Positions 54,536 through 63,174 of a DNA stretch of 64,000 bases are shown here, in pieces (within the stretch, counting starts at the first letter, position 1; each line of letters opens with the position of its first letter). The translations under genes and the position numbers were made by a program. The notes under the pieces were generated by a model. The model ran no database searches and had not been told where the DNA came from. It saw only the letters and a list, made by a program, of their open reading frames with translations. The DNA comes from Conchiformibius sp. (GTDB lineage: Bacteria; Pseudomonadota; Gammaproteobacteria; Burkholderiales; Neisseriaceae), in NCBI GenBank assembly GCA_029984035.1, contig JASBYJ010000007.1, positions 1 to 64,000 of the forward strand, in the 5' to 3' direction.

Positions 54536-55072
54536 TTAATGCGCTTTATGTGCCGTGCCGTACACGATACGGTCTGTCCATGCGATAGCCACTGCCGAAA
54601 GTAGGAACACAAAATGCAGCAACAGCTGCCATTTGATTTGGTGTTCGGGCAGATTGGCTGCATTGATAAAGGTTTGCAGCAGATGTATGGAGGAAATGCT
54701 GATAATTGCCATAGACAATTTGACTTTCAATACCGATGCGTTGACATGATGCAGCCATTCGGGCTGGTCGGGGTGGTCGTTTACGTTCAGGCGGGAAACA
54801 AAGGTTTCGTAGCCGCCAATCAGTACCATAATCAACAGGTTGGCAATCATCACTACGTCAATCAGGCTTAATACCGAAAGCATGATGGCATTTTCGTCCA
54901 TAGTTTGCAGATTGCTGATTAATGCCCATAACGATTTGAGAAATTTATACGAATAAATGCCCTGTATGACAATCAAACCAAGGTAAATCGGCAATTGCAG
55001 CCAACGGCTGAAGAAAATCAGTTGGCTGAGAAAGGCGGTTTTTGAAGAAGGGGCAGGTGGAAGCGGATTCAT
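54536..55072 (-). CDS. UPF0114/YqhA-family membrane protein
   Basis: This 178-residue protein has four helices and the family pattern FFSRWLQLPIYLGLIV, LSLIDVVMIANLLIMVLIGGYE and SVLKVKLSMAIISISSIHLL. The function is unknown (named TIGR00645/UPF0114). The frame is open to 55120, but MNPLPPAPSS is the more likely start. Confidence 0.9.
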   Translation of the reverse strand: MNPLPPAPSSKTAFLSQLIFFSRWLQLPIYLGLIVIQGIYSYKFLKSLWALISNLQTMDENAIMLSVLSLIDVVMIANLLIMVLIGGYETFVSRLNVNDHPDQPEWLHHVNASVLKVKLSMAIISISSIHLLQTFINAANLPEHQIKWQLLLHFVFLLSAVAIAWTDRIVYGTAHKAH

Positions 55073-55121
55073 GACGAGATGGATAAAAAAAAAGATATTG
55101 TAGCGCAAACGGTGAACCAAT

Positions 55122-55155
55122 GTTTTCAGGCAGCCTTAAAAAGCTGCCTGAAAAC
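55122..55155 (-). terminator. DUS-pair terminator after the second RDD gene
   Basis: GTTTTCAGGCAGC and GCTGCCTGAAAAC form a 13-bp stem around CTTAAAAA, about 22 bp after the stop at 55177. Confidence 0.75.
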
Positions 55156-55176
55156 TTATCCTGCATCATTGCGCGA

Positions 55177-55818
55177 TTAACGGCGGGGTATTTGTACGAC
55201 AACCGTTCCGCCGATTAAGTCTTGAAGCGTACGTCTTTCGCTGTGGGCAAACATCATAATCAGGCAGATGAGATTGAACAGCATCCCGATTATATTGCCC
55301 ATCAGCTTGGAAGAGCTGGTGATGGCATCTCCTTCCATTCCGGAAAAGGCACCGCCGAAACCTATCATAAATCCTACCACACCCGCCACCAGTGCAACGA
55401 TGAGAAGATACACCACTTCGCGCAACAAAAAGGCGCGTAGGAAGCCTGCGTCATCGCCTGTGGTGCGGATGACTTGGATGCCCATCCATTTTTTACCCAA
55501 AGTATAGCCGTGGCTGCAAAGCAGCACCAATTGGTAGATAGGGAACGCGAATAAGCTCAGAAGAGTGAGGCCTCCTTTGATGGTTGTGGACAAGATTTCC
55601 ATATTTGACGGCACGGCTGCAGAAACCAGACCTGCGATAAGAACTGAAATGAGTGCAACTGCAATATACAGCAGGGAATTGATAAGCACCGCTGCGATGC
55701 GCCGCCATGGGGAAGCCAATTCCACTTCTATTTCATCGGTTTGTCCGAATCCGAAAGGTACATAATTATCTGTACGCTCGGATAGTGCGTAGTTGTTGCT
55801 TTTGTAAGAATGGCTCAT
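55177..55818 (-). CDS. RDD-family membrane protein
   Basis: This 213-residue protein has an N-terminal soluble segment of about 40 residues, then ASPWRRIAAVLINSLLY (RDD helix 1, with the D pair replaced), HGYTLGKKWMGIQVIRTTGD and a final RRTLQDLIGGTVVVQ. These are typical RDD features. The function is unknown. Confidence 0.87.
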   Translation of the reverse strand: MSHSYKSNNYALSERTDNYVPFGFGQTDEIEVELASPWRRIAAVLINSLLYIAVALISVLIAGLVSAAVPSNMEILSTTIKGGLTLLSLFAFPIYQLVLLCSHGYTLGKKWMGIQVIRTTGDDAGFLRAFLLREVVYLLIVALVAGVVGFMIGFGGAFSGMEGDAITSSSKLMGNIIGMLFNLICLIMMFAHSERRTLQDLIGGTVVVQIPRR

Positions 55819-55992
55819 AAAAACTCCTTGATTGATGATGTGCTTTCAGGATATTCCGATACTTTTCAGGCAGCCTGAAGCAGGGATTGTATTACAGAAT
55901 CTCAGAATCAGTATAAAAACCTTTACAATTTTCTAACAAAGGTTTAAAACGTAAGTTTTCTTTTCTTTAAACTTTTTTTCGGAGAACATGAT

Positions 55993-57105
55993 ATGAAGGT
56001 AGGGTTTGTCGGCTGGCGCGGTATGGTTGGCTCGGTGTTGATGCAGAGAATGCGCGAAGAGAACGATTTTTCCCGTATTCCCGAAGCCTTTTTCTTTACC
56101 ACATCGAATGCGGGCGGTGCGGCTCCCGATTTCGGTCAAGCGGCCAAAACGCTTCTGGATGCCAATAATATTCATGAATTGGCGAAAATGGACGTTATCG
56201 TTACCTGCCAAGGCGGCGATTACACCAAATCCGTGTTTGCCCCGCTGCGTGCGGCCGGTTGGGACGGTTATTGGATTGACGCCGCTTCCGCACTGCGTAT
56301 GCAGGACGATGCCGTGATTGTACTCGACCCCGTGAACCGAAACGTTATCGACCGAGCCCTGCAAAACGGTGTGAAAAACTATGTCGGCGGCAACTGTACC
56401 GTTTCACTGATGCTGATGGCATTGGGCGGGTTGTTTCAAAACGGCTTGGTGGAATGGGCTTCGAGCATGACTTATCAGGCAGCTTCGGGGGCAGGTGCGA
56501 AAAATATGCGCGAACTGATTGCAGGCATGGGCGCAGTACACCGCCAAGTCGCCGCCGAGTTGGCCGACCCCGCAGGTGCGATTTTGGACATCGACCGCAA
56601 AGTATCCGATTTTCTGCGTTCCGAAGATTATCCCAAAGCAAATTTCGGCGTACCGCTTGCAGGCAGCCTGATTCCTTGGATTGATGCCGATTTGGGCAAC
56701 GGACAGTCTAAAGAAGAATGGAAAGGCGGCGTGGAAACCAACAAAATCTTGGGTACGGACGACATTATTGTCGAAGGCTTGTGCGTGCGTATCGGCGCGA
56801 TGCGTTGCCACAGCCAGGCGATTACCTTGAAATTGAAACAGGATTTGCCGCTGCCTGAAATCGAAACGCTGCTGGCCCAAGCCAATGATTGGGTGAAAGT
56901 CGTGCCTAATAGCAAAGAAGCCAGTATGCACGGGCTGACGCCTGCGGTGGTAACCGGCACGCTCACCGTTCCTGTCGGACGCTTGCGCAAATTGGCTATG
57001 GGCGGCGAATATCTGAGCGCGTTTACCGTGGGCGACCAATTGCTCTGGGGGGCTGCCGAGCCTGTTCGCCGTATGTTGCGGATTGTTTTGGGTAATTTGG
57101 ATTAA
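55993..57105 (+). CDS. asd: Aspartate-semialdehyde dehydrogenase
   Basis: This 370-residue NADP enzyme makes aspartate semialdehyde for lysine/DAP, threonine and methionine. KVGFVGWRGMVGSVLMQRM binds NADP. GGNCTVSLMLMALGG carries the catalytic Cys, and RIGAMRCHSQAITLKLK carries a catalytic His. Length and pattern match the gamma/beta-proteobacterial type. Confidence 0.97.
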   Translation: MKVGFVGWRGMVGSVLMQRMREENDFSRIPEAFFFTTSNAGGAAPDFGQAAKTLLDANNIHELAKMDVIVTCQGGDYTKSVFAPLRAAGWDGYWIDAASALRMQDDAVIVLDPVNRNVIDRALQNGVKNYVGGNCTVSLMLMALGGLFQNGLVEWASSMTYQAASGAGAKNMRELIAGMGAVHRQVAAELADPAGAILDIDRKVSDFLRSEDYPKANFGVPLAGSLIPWIDADLGNGQSKEEWKGGVETNKILGTDDIIVEGLCVRIGAMRCHSQAITLKLKQDLPLPEIETLLAQANDWVKVVPNSKEASMHGLTPAVVTGTLTVPVGRLRKLAMGGEYLSAFTVGDQLLWGAAEPVRRMLRIVLGNLD

Positions 57106-57126
57106 CGGCAATAGCCGCTTATTCGG

Positions 57127-57160
57127 AAGGCTGCCTGAAAACTGTTCAGGCAGCTTTTTT
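57127..57160 (+). terminator. DUS-pair terminator after asd
   Basis: AAGGCTGCCTGAA and TTCAGGCAGCTTTTTT lie 22 bp after the asd stop. Confidence 0.8.
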
Positions 57161-57439
57161 CAGATTGTTTTATTGACAAATCCGCGTGCTTTGGCATATT
57201 TGACGTTACAGGCTTCAAAACGATTTAAATCGCCGACATCTTGGTTGGGTTTTTGCAAGCGGCTGCGCTTCCAATGGGTCCTGATATCGGTTGAGTTTGG
57301 TTTGAAAGTCATTTAAAGCGCAAAGCGCATCTGCATCTCAAAAACTGCTGCCGTCATTGGCTTCGGGAAGAAAATAATCGGAAAGACTTTTAGCGGATTG
57401 TGCTAATTCTTTAAGACAGTTGAAAATGGTGATATTCAT
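57160..57439 (-). pseudogene. Decayed small gene of unknown function
   Basis: Minus-strand ATG at 57437-57439 opens MNITIFNCLKELAQSAKSLS, continues to a TGA after 33 codons, resumes in frame with DADALCALNDFQTKLNRYQD, then needs a frameshift to read VGDLNRFEACNVKYAKARG up to a stop at 57160. One nonsense codon and one frameshift mark it as broken. No family is recognised. Confidence 0.5.
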
Positions 57440-57442
57440 AAG

Positions 57443-57480
57443 AAAAGCTCCTTAAACATGATGAACGTTTAGGAGCTTTT
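57443..57480. terminator. Hairpin upstream of the decayed gene
   Basis: AAAAGCTCCTTAAAC and GTTTAGGAGCTTTT form an imperfect stem with a T-run on either strand. It covers the ribosome-binding region (AAGGAGC) of the decayed gene, so it may have been a leader structure or a terminator from the trpA side. Confidence 0.6.
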
Positions 57481-57635
57481 ATATTTTGGGTTTTTGCTTA
57501 TATATCAGCCCCTAAATGGAGCTTGCGATATACAAGGCAGCTTTTTTTGATGAATGTCGCGGGTTGGTACAAGAAAGTCTTTTAATTCTGTTGATTTGAT
57601 TTCTTTGAAACGGTTCTAATAAATAGCGGGGCGGA

Positions 57636-58421
57636 TTAAGCGATTGCCGCTTTAAATTCTGACACCAATTGCGCTGCGCGTTCGGCTGCCTGCTGCGGAT
57701 ATGCTTCGATTTCGCGTACGATGCGGCTGCCGATAATCACGGCATCGCTCACTGCCGCAATTTTCGCAGCATCTTCCGTATTGCTGATGCCGAAACCTAC
57801 GCCGATAGGGAGGTCGATGTGTCGGCGCAATACGGAAAGTTTTGCTGCCACTTGGCCAATATCGAGTTCGGACGAACCGGTAACGCCTTTGAGCGAAACG
57901 TAATATACAAAACCGCCTGCCCGCCGGGCGATTTCCTGCATTCTGTGTTCTGAAGTGGTGGGCGCAATTAAGAAGATACAGTCAATGCCGTATTCGGCCA
58001 AAGCGTTTTGCAGCGGCGCGATGGATTCAATCGGGCAATCCACCGTTAAAACTCCGTCCACTCCGACTTGTGCGGCGGCTTGAGCGAAAGCGGCATAGCC
58101 CATTTTGTGTATCGGATTTAAATAACCCATCAAAATGACAGGCGTATCCTGATTGTGTTCGCGAAAACGGCCGACAGCCGCCAATACGTCGCGCAAAGAA
58201 GTACCGCCTGCCAAAGCCCGTTCGCTGGCACGCTGAATCACAGCACCGTCAGCCATCGGGTCGGAAAACGGAATACCCACTTCCAAAATGTCCGCACCCG
58301 CCTGCGCCATTGCCGTCATGATGGCGACAGTGGCCTCCAAATCGGGATCGCCTGCCGTAATGTAGGGAATCAATGCCTTGCGTTGCCCTAAAGCCTGAAA
58401 AGTTTTGCTGATGCGGTTCAT
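57636..58421 (-). CDS. trpA: Tryptophan synthase alpha chain
   Basis: This 261-residue subunit cleaves indole-glycerol phosphate and passes indole to TrpB. PYITAGDPDLEATV (with loop 2 Asp), ILEVGIPFSDPMADGAVIQRA (catalytic Glu), YLNPIHKMGY and GFGISNTEDA are present. The frame is open far upstream, but MNRISKTFQAL is the conserved start. trpB is not adjacent in the window. Confidence 0.97.
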   Translation of the reverse strand: MNRISKTFQALGQRKALIPYITAGDPDLEATVAIMTAMAQAGADILEVGIPFSDPMADGAVIQRASERALAGGTSLRDVLAAVGRFREHNQDTPVILMGYLNPIHKMGYAAFAQAAAQVGVDGVLTVDCPIESIAPLQNALAEYGIDCIFLIAPTTSEHRMQEIARRAGGFVYYVSLKGVTGSSELDIGQVAAKLSVLRRHIDLPIGVGFGISNTEDAAKIAAVSDAVIIGSRIVREIEAYPQQAAERAAQLVSEFKAAIA

Positions 58422-58781
58422 GGTTGTGTTCCCGAAATGTGTAAAGTGTTGATTATAGTCAAGAGCGGTATGAAGCATCAAATTAGAAGCGCAATAGTGG
58501 ATAGTGATGATAGAAATCGGAGTGTATGCGGACTGTAGAACAACAGTGAGGATTGGGACAGTGTTATCTATGGGGACGGCATACATATTGAAGGCGTGTG
58601 TTTGATATTGTCCGTCGTTGTAGGTGTCGTATGTGAAATGGCTGGTTGTAACAGTATAATCATGTTGGAATGCTGTCTGTCGGGTGACGATGTTTGACGA
58701 TTATGCTGAATTGATACCGATTGTTTTTTATTTCGATTAATCGAATTGAAGCCATACCCTGATGAGTTGATATCAATAAAT
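58422..58781. other. Intergenic region between lpdA and trpA
   Basis: No intact gene or RNA is recognised. It presumably holds the trpA promoter on the minus strand. Confidence 0.4.
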
Positions 58782-58821
58782 CAGGCTGCCTGAAACGGGA
58801 AAAATCCGTTTTCAGGCAGCC
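58782..58821 (-). terminator. DUS-pair terminator after lpdA
   Basis: CAGGCTGCCTGAAACGG and the inverted CCGTTTTCAGGCAGC enclose GAAAAAT about 20 bp past the lpdA stop. Confidence 0.75.
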
Positions 58822-58839
58822 CGGACGTTTCAAAACGCC

Positions 58840-60636
58840 TTATTTGCGTTTGCGCTGCGGCGGCAAATCGGTACACACGCCGAGTGCCACTTCCGCCGCC
58901 ATGCCGATGCTTTCGCCCAAAGTCGGATGCGGGTGAATGGTTTTGCCGATGTCTTCGGCGTCGCAGCCCATTTCAATCGCCAAACAGATTTCGCCAATCA
59001 TGTCGCCCGCGTGCGTGCCGACCATGCCGCCGCCGATGATGCGCCCCGTTTCCGCGTCAAAAATCAGCTTGGTAAAGCCTTCGTCCCGACCGTTGGCGAT
59101 GGCGCGACCGCTCGCCGCCCATGGGAATACGGACTTGGTAATTTTGATGTTGTCGCGTTTGGCGATTTCTTCGGTAACGCCCACCCACGCCACTTCGGGG
59201 TCGGTGTACGCCACGCCCGGAATCACGCGGGCATCAAAATAGGCTTTGTGTCCGGCGCAGTTTTCGGCGGCAACGTGTCCTTCATGCACGGCTTTGTGCG
59301 CCAGCATCGGTTGTCCGACCACGTCGCCGATGGCGTAAATATGGGGAACGTTGGTGCGCTGTTGTTTGTCCACTTCAATAAAGCCGCGCTCGGTAACGGC
59401 CACGCCCGCTTTGTCCGCGCCGCACAGTTTGCCGTTGGGCGCACGTCCCGCCGCCACCAGCACCATATCGTAACGTTGCGGCTCTTGCGGGGCTTTTTCG
59501 CCTTCAAACGATACGTAAATGCCGTCCGCTTTGGCTTCCACGGCAACGGTTTTGGTGTTGGTCATGATGTTGTCAAAGCGGTGGGCGTTCATTTTTTCCC
59601 ACACTTTTACCAAGTCGCGGTCTGCGCCCTGCATCAGTCCGTCCATCATTTCCACCACGTCAAGGCGCGTGCCGAGCGTGCTGTACACCGTACCCATTTC
59701 CAAACCGATGATGCCGCCGCCGATAATCAGCATTTTTTCAGGCAGCTTGCCGCCGTTTTGACGCAATTCCAATGCGCCCGTGCTGTCCACAATGCGCGGG
59801 TCTTGCGGAATAAACGGCAGATTCACCACGCGGCTGCCCACGGCGATGATGGCGTTTTTAAAGGCGATGGTTTTGCTTTCGCCCGTTTCGGCGGCTTGTT
59901 CGTATTGGCTGCTTTCGGTCAGGGCAACTTTGATGTGGTTGGCGGAAACAAATTCGCCGCGTCCGCGAATAATGTCCACTTTCCGCGCTTTGGCCATGCC
60001 CGCCAAACCGCCGGTGAGTTTGCCAATCACTTTTTCTTTGTAAGCGCGAAGTTGGTCAATATCAATTTCGGGTTCGGGGTATTTGATGCCGTTGGCGGCA
60101 AGGTGTTTCACTTCGTCAATCACCGCCGCGTTGTGCAACAGGGCTTTGGACGGAATACAGCCCACGTTCAAACACACGCCGCCCAAAGTGGCGTATTGCT
60201 CGACAATGGCGGTTTTCAAACCGGCATCGGCGGCGGCAAACGCGGCGGAATAACCGCCCGGCCCGCCGCCGAGCACCACCACATCGTATTCGGCATCGCT
60301 GCTGCCGGAGAACGCGGCGGCTTGCGGCGCGGGCGCGGCTGCCTGAACGGGTGCAGCTTGTTCGCTTTTTTCAGACGGCGCGGCGGCGGGCGCACCGGCG
60401 GCGGCCTCAATCACGGCAATCACGCCGCCTTCGGAAATTTTGCCGCCCACCGCCACTTTCACTTCTTTCACCACGCCTGCGGCTTCGGCGGGAACGTCCA
60501 TGGTCGCCTTGTCGGTTTCCAGCGTAATCAGCGTGTCTTCCACGTTTACCGTGTCGCCCGCCTTGATTTCCACGGCGATAACGTCCACGTTTTCGTGTCC
60601 GCCGATGTCGGGGACTTTCAGTTCAATCAAGCTCAT
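58840..60636 (-). CDS. lpdA: Dihydrolipoyl dehydrogenase with N-terminal lipoyl domain (P64k type)
   Basis: This 598-residue E3 enzyme reoxidises lipoyl groups of 2-oxoacid dehydrogenases. Residues 1-80 form a lipoyl domain with the modifiable Lys43 in ETDKATMD. An Ala/Pro linker follows, then the FAD/NAD disulfide reductase with GGGPGGYSAAFAAAD, the redox pair in GGVCLNVGCIPSK and HPHPTLGESIGMA. The same fused form is the meningococcal P64k antigen. The linker codes for a canonical 10-bp DUS (60370-60379) of the foreign dialect. aceE/aceF are not in the 3 kb upstream that is visible. Confidence 0.97.
   Translation of the reverse strand: MSLIELKVPDIGGHENVDVIAVEIKAGDTVNVEDTLITLETDKATMDVPAEAAGVVKEVKVAVGGKISEGGVIAVIEAAAGAPAAAPSEKSEQAAPVQAAAPAPQAAAFSGSSDAEYDVVVLGGGPGGYSAAFAAADAGLKTAIVEQYATLGGVCLNVGCIPSKALLHNAAVIDEVKHLAANGIKYPEPEIDIDQLRAYKEKVIGKLTGGLAGMAKARKVDIIRGRGEFVSANHIKVALTESSQYEQAAETGESKTIAFKNAIIAVGSRVVNLPFIPQDPRIVDSTGALELRQNGGKLPEKMLIIGGGIIGLEMGTVYSTLGTRLDVVEMMDGLMQGADRDLVKVWEKMNAHRFDNIMTNTKTVAVEAKADGIYVSFEGEKAPQEPQRYDMVLVAAGRAPNGKLCGADKAGVAVTERGFIEVDKQQRTNVPHIYAIGDVVGQPMLAHKAVHEGHVAAENCAGHKAYFDARVIPGVAYTDPEVAWVGVTEEIAKRDNIKITKSVFPWAASGRAIANGRDEGFTKLIFDAETGRIIGGGMVGTHAGDMIGEICLAIEMGCDAEDIGKTIHPHPTLGESIGMAAEVALGVCTDLPPQRKRK
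60370..60379. other. Canonical-dialect DUS core inside lpdA
   Basis: TTCAGACGGC is the exact reverse complement of GCCGTCTGAA. It lies in the linker codons of lpdA, while a native DUS (GGCTGCCTGAA) is only about 30 bp away (60338-60348). Confidence 0.7.
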
Positions 60637-60841
60637 GTTTTGGCCTTTCTCAAGTTAGTTATCAAGTCGGTATATTCTTGAAATTCAAATTTTTTGTTCG
60701 GATGCGTTTTTATATGGCTTAGGTTTCCAATTGTTTGGCTTGGAAGCGTATTGAACCATAAGCAAAATATATGATGGTACTTTGGTTGCGTGCGATTATA
60801 ACGCAAAAGCCGTTTGAGAAAGCTTCAGGCTGCCTGAAAGG

Positions 60842-61285
60842 CTAACGGCATGATAAGTGTACCGCCAGTTCCTGAAAACTTTGCTCTAATGCGAGACATT
60901 CTTGCTCGTTGGGATTTTGGGCGGTGATTTCTTGTCGTGCCTCTTCGTGCAGGCGCAGCAGATGGGGGGCGTCGTCTCCTTGTTGTCGGAAACATGCTGT
61001 TGCTTGTCGGAAATAGCGGCGGCAGCTTTCAGGCAGCGTGGCGGATTCGGTTGCGGTAACGGTATCGGGCGGAGTAACGGTATCGGTCGGGAATGGTACG
61101 GTTGATATGGGGGTGTCGGTTGTTTTGGGCAGGGCGTCGAGAATGTTGTCTTGCCTGTCGTTGTAGTGCAGCAGGGGCTGTGCGGCAGATGCGGTTTCTG
61201 TTCGGGGTTCGGGTGTGCAGCCTGTAAGCGGCAGGCTCAGCAGGGTGAAGGAAAATAGGGCTGCCTGAAGATGTAATATATTCAT
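60842..61285 (-). CDS. Small lipoprotein of unknown function
   Basis: This 147-residue protein has a signal peptide ending in lipobox LPLTGC (Cys about 23), a Thr/Pro/Asp-rich low-complexity linker (TDTPISTVPFPTDTVTPPDT) and a short helical end with four Cys. The start overlaps the trpC stop by 4 bp (ATGA), so translation is coupled to trpC. Family is not recognised. Confidence 0.8.
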   Translation of the reverse strand: MNILHLQAALFSFTLLSLPLTGCTPEPRTETASAAQPLLHYNDRQDNILDALPKTTDTPISTVPFPTDTVTPPDTVTATESATLPESCRRYFRQATACFRQQGDDAPHLLRLHEEARQEITAQNPNEQECLALEQSFQELAVHLSCR

Positions 61286-62067
61286 TTAAAAAGTTTTCGT
61301 ACTTCTGCGGTGATGTCGGCGGCGCGCATAAAGGTTTCGCCGATGAGAAAGGTGTGCACGCCGTGCCGTTGCATGAAGTCAATGTCTGCTTTGCTGCGTA
61401 TGCCGCTTTCGGTGACGGGTATGCTGCCTGAAAGGTGGGGCAGTAGGCGCAGGGTTTGCTGTAAATCTACTTCAAATGTGCGTAGGTTGCGGTTGTTGAC
61501 GCCGCGCAGGGGGGTGGTGAGACGGCGGCATTTTTCGAGTTCGCTTTCATCGTGCAGCTCGAGTAATACGGACATACCGAGTTGGTGGGCGGTATGTTCC
61601 AGATGCTGTAGGGTGTTTTCGTCCAATGCGGCGGCGATGAGTAATACGGCATCTGCGCCCCATGCGCGTGCCTGCCAGATTTGGTATTCGTCGATGATGA
61701 AGTCTTTGCGCAGTACGGGCAGGGATACGGCTGACCGGGCTTCACGCAGATATTCGGGTGAGCCTTGGAAGTAGGGCGTATCGGTGAGTACCGACAGGCA
61801 GGCTGCACCTGCGGCTTGATAGGCGCGTGCGTGTTCGGTGGGGTGAAAGTCGGGGCGTATCAGGCCTTTGGATGGACTGGCTTTTTTGATTTCCGCGATG
61901 AGTGCGGGTTGTCCGAGTGCGTGTTTGGCGCGGATGGCTTCGATGAAATGGCGTACCGGCGGTGCTTCGGCTGCCTGAAGGCGTAATACGTCAAGCGGTT
62001 GGGCGGCTTTGGCGGCGGCTATTTCTTCGGCTTTGGTGGTTAGGATTTTTTGTAGGATGTCGGACAT
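61282..62067 (-). CDS. trpC: Indole-3-glycerol-phosphate synthase
   Basis: This 261-residue (beta/alpha)8 enzyme forms indole-glycerol phosphate for TrpA. ALIAEIKKASPSKGLIRPDF, VLRKDFIIDEYQIW, LELHDESELEKC and GVNNRNLRTFEVDL are typical. Start MSDILQKILTTKAEEI is conserved. It lies 8 bp after the LprI-type gene and overlaps the small lipoprotein gene, so trpC is the middle of a three-gene unit whose flanks are lipoproteins. Confidence 0.97.
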   Translation of the reverse strand: MSDILQKILTTKAEEIAAAKAAQPLDVLRLQAAEAPPVRHFIEAIRAKHALGQPALIAEIKKASPSKGLIRPDFHPTEHARAYQAAGAACLSVLTDTPYFQGSPEYLREARSAVSLPVLRKDFIIDEYQIWQARAWGADAVLLIAAALDENTLQHLEHTAHQLGMSVLLELHDESELEKCRRLTTPLRGVNNRNLRTFEVDLQQTLRLLPHLSGSIPVTESGIRSKADIDFMQRHGVHTFLIGETFMRAADITAEVRKLFK

Positions 62068-62075
62068 GGTGCGGC

Positions 62076-63140
62076 TCAATCTATGCTGTATCCGTTGAGA
62101 TAGCGGGTGCGTTCGCGGGTGAGGCGGGTATCGCACTGCATCAGCAGATATAGGGTTTCGGTATCGTTACTGCCTTGTGCAGCGGTGCTGCGGCAGCTTT
62201 GTTGTCTTTGTTTTTCCCAGTTTTTTTGTTCGTTAAACAGGTCTTTCTGGATTTCGGGACTGATTTTGTTCCATGCGGCAATCAGTGCGGCGGAGGCTGC
62301 CTGATGCGCTTGCCGTGCGGCTGCTACATCGTTGTCGCCGATGTTGAGACGGTGTCCGTTTTCGGGGGTTAGAACGGTATGGGGAGCTGCGGTGTTTGGG
62401 GTCGGGCTGCCTGAAAGTGTCAGGTCGGCATTGTCGGGCAGTGGAAAGGCGGTAGTGGTGTTGTCGGAAGGGGAAAAATCGGGCAGTGTGATGACGGGTA
62501 GGGTTTCGGTGTTGCAGTCGGGAGATGCAATGGTATGCGATGTGTTTTGGAGTATTTGTAATGCGTTTTCGCGGCGGATAACGTTGCCGTTGGTTTCTAA
62601 AAGCTCTTTCACGCCATAGCCTGACAGGGCTTTTGCCAACAGTTTGGCATGTGTGTTGAGTGTGGCGGTGATGTCGCTGTTTTCTGGGTATTCCAAAACG
62701 AAATGCAGGGTATTGTCTTTCAGGCTGCCGTTTGCGGAAAGGGGGTTCAGGCAGCGTTCGAGTATGGCCGAAGGGGTGGGCAGGCCCAATAAGGGTGCGT
62801 TGGTTTGCGCTTGCTGCCAGATGTGTCCGGGCAGGGTGATGCTGATGTTGCTGCGGCAGTTTTTGCCGTTGCTGTCGGTTTGGCTTTGAACGGTGAGTTG
62901 TGCGGCGGCGGCGATGAGTTTGTCGGCATCGATGAAACGGTAGCTGTCTTTGGCTGCCAACAGTTGTGCTTCGGAAGCAATGGTTTGCCTGAAAGTATCT
63001 TGAATTTGGCGGTTCAGGTTCTCTTGATGATTGTTGTGGCAGCCTGGAGCCGGTGTTGCCGGTTCGGGCTTGCAGGCAGCCAAAAAGACTGATACTGCCA
63101 AGCAGAATAAAAGCGGTATGTTTGGGAAGCGGTAAGACAT
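62076..63140 (-). CDS. Lipoprotein with C-terminal LprI-like (DUF1311) domain
   Basis: This 354-residue protein has a signal peptide ending at lipobox SVFLAAC. A middle region with NAPLLGLPTPSAILERC-type repeats of unknown fold follows. The C-terminal LprI-like part contains AAWNKISPEIQKDLFNEQKN, a conserved Cys (QQSCRSTA) and CDTRLTRERTRYL. LprI-type domains inhibit lysozyme in some bacteria. A role in envelope protection is inferred. The frame is open upstream to 63356 inside dsbD, but MSYRFPNIPLLF is the credible start. Confidence 0.82.
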   Translation of the reverse strand: MSYRFPNIPLLFCLAVSVFLAACKPEPATPAPGCHNNHQENLNRQIQDTFRQTIASEAQLLAAKDSYRFIDADKLIAAAAQLTVQSQTDSNGKNCRSNISITLPGHIWQQAQTNAPLLGLPTPSAILERCLNPLSANGSLKDNTLHFVLEYPENSDITATLNTHAKLLAKALSGYGVKELLETNGNVIRRENALQILQNTSHTIASPDCNTETLPVITLPDFSPSDNTTTAFPLPDNADLTLSGSPTPNTAAPHTVLTPENGHRLNIGDNDVAAARQAHQAASAALIAAWNKISPEIQKDLFNEQKNWEKQRQQSCRSTAAQGSNDTETLYLLMQCDTRLTRERTRYLNGYSID

Positions 63141-63174
63141 GCGGTAGTTTCCGTATGGTTTCAGGCTGCCTGAA

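Noticed and set aside
58927..60681. Open frame of 584 codons antisense to lpdA
   Set aside because: Same reason: strong codon bias in lpdA leaves the antisense frame open. The peptide is low-complexity (Phe/His/Gly) without any domain.
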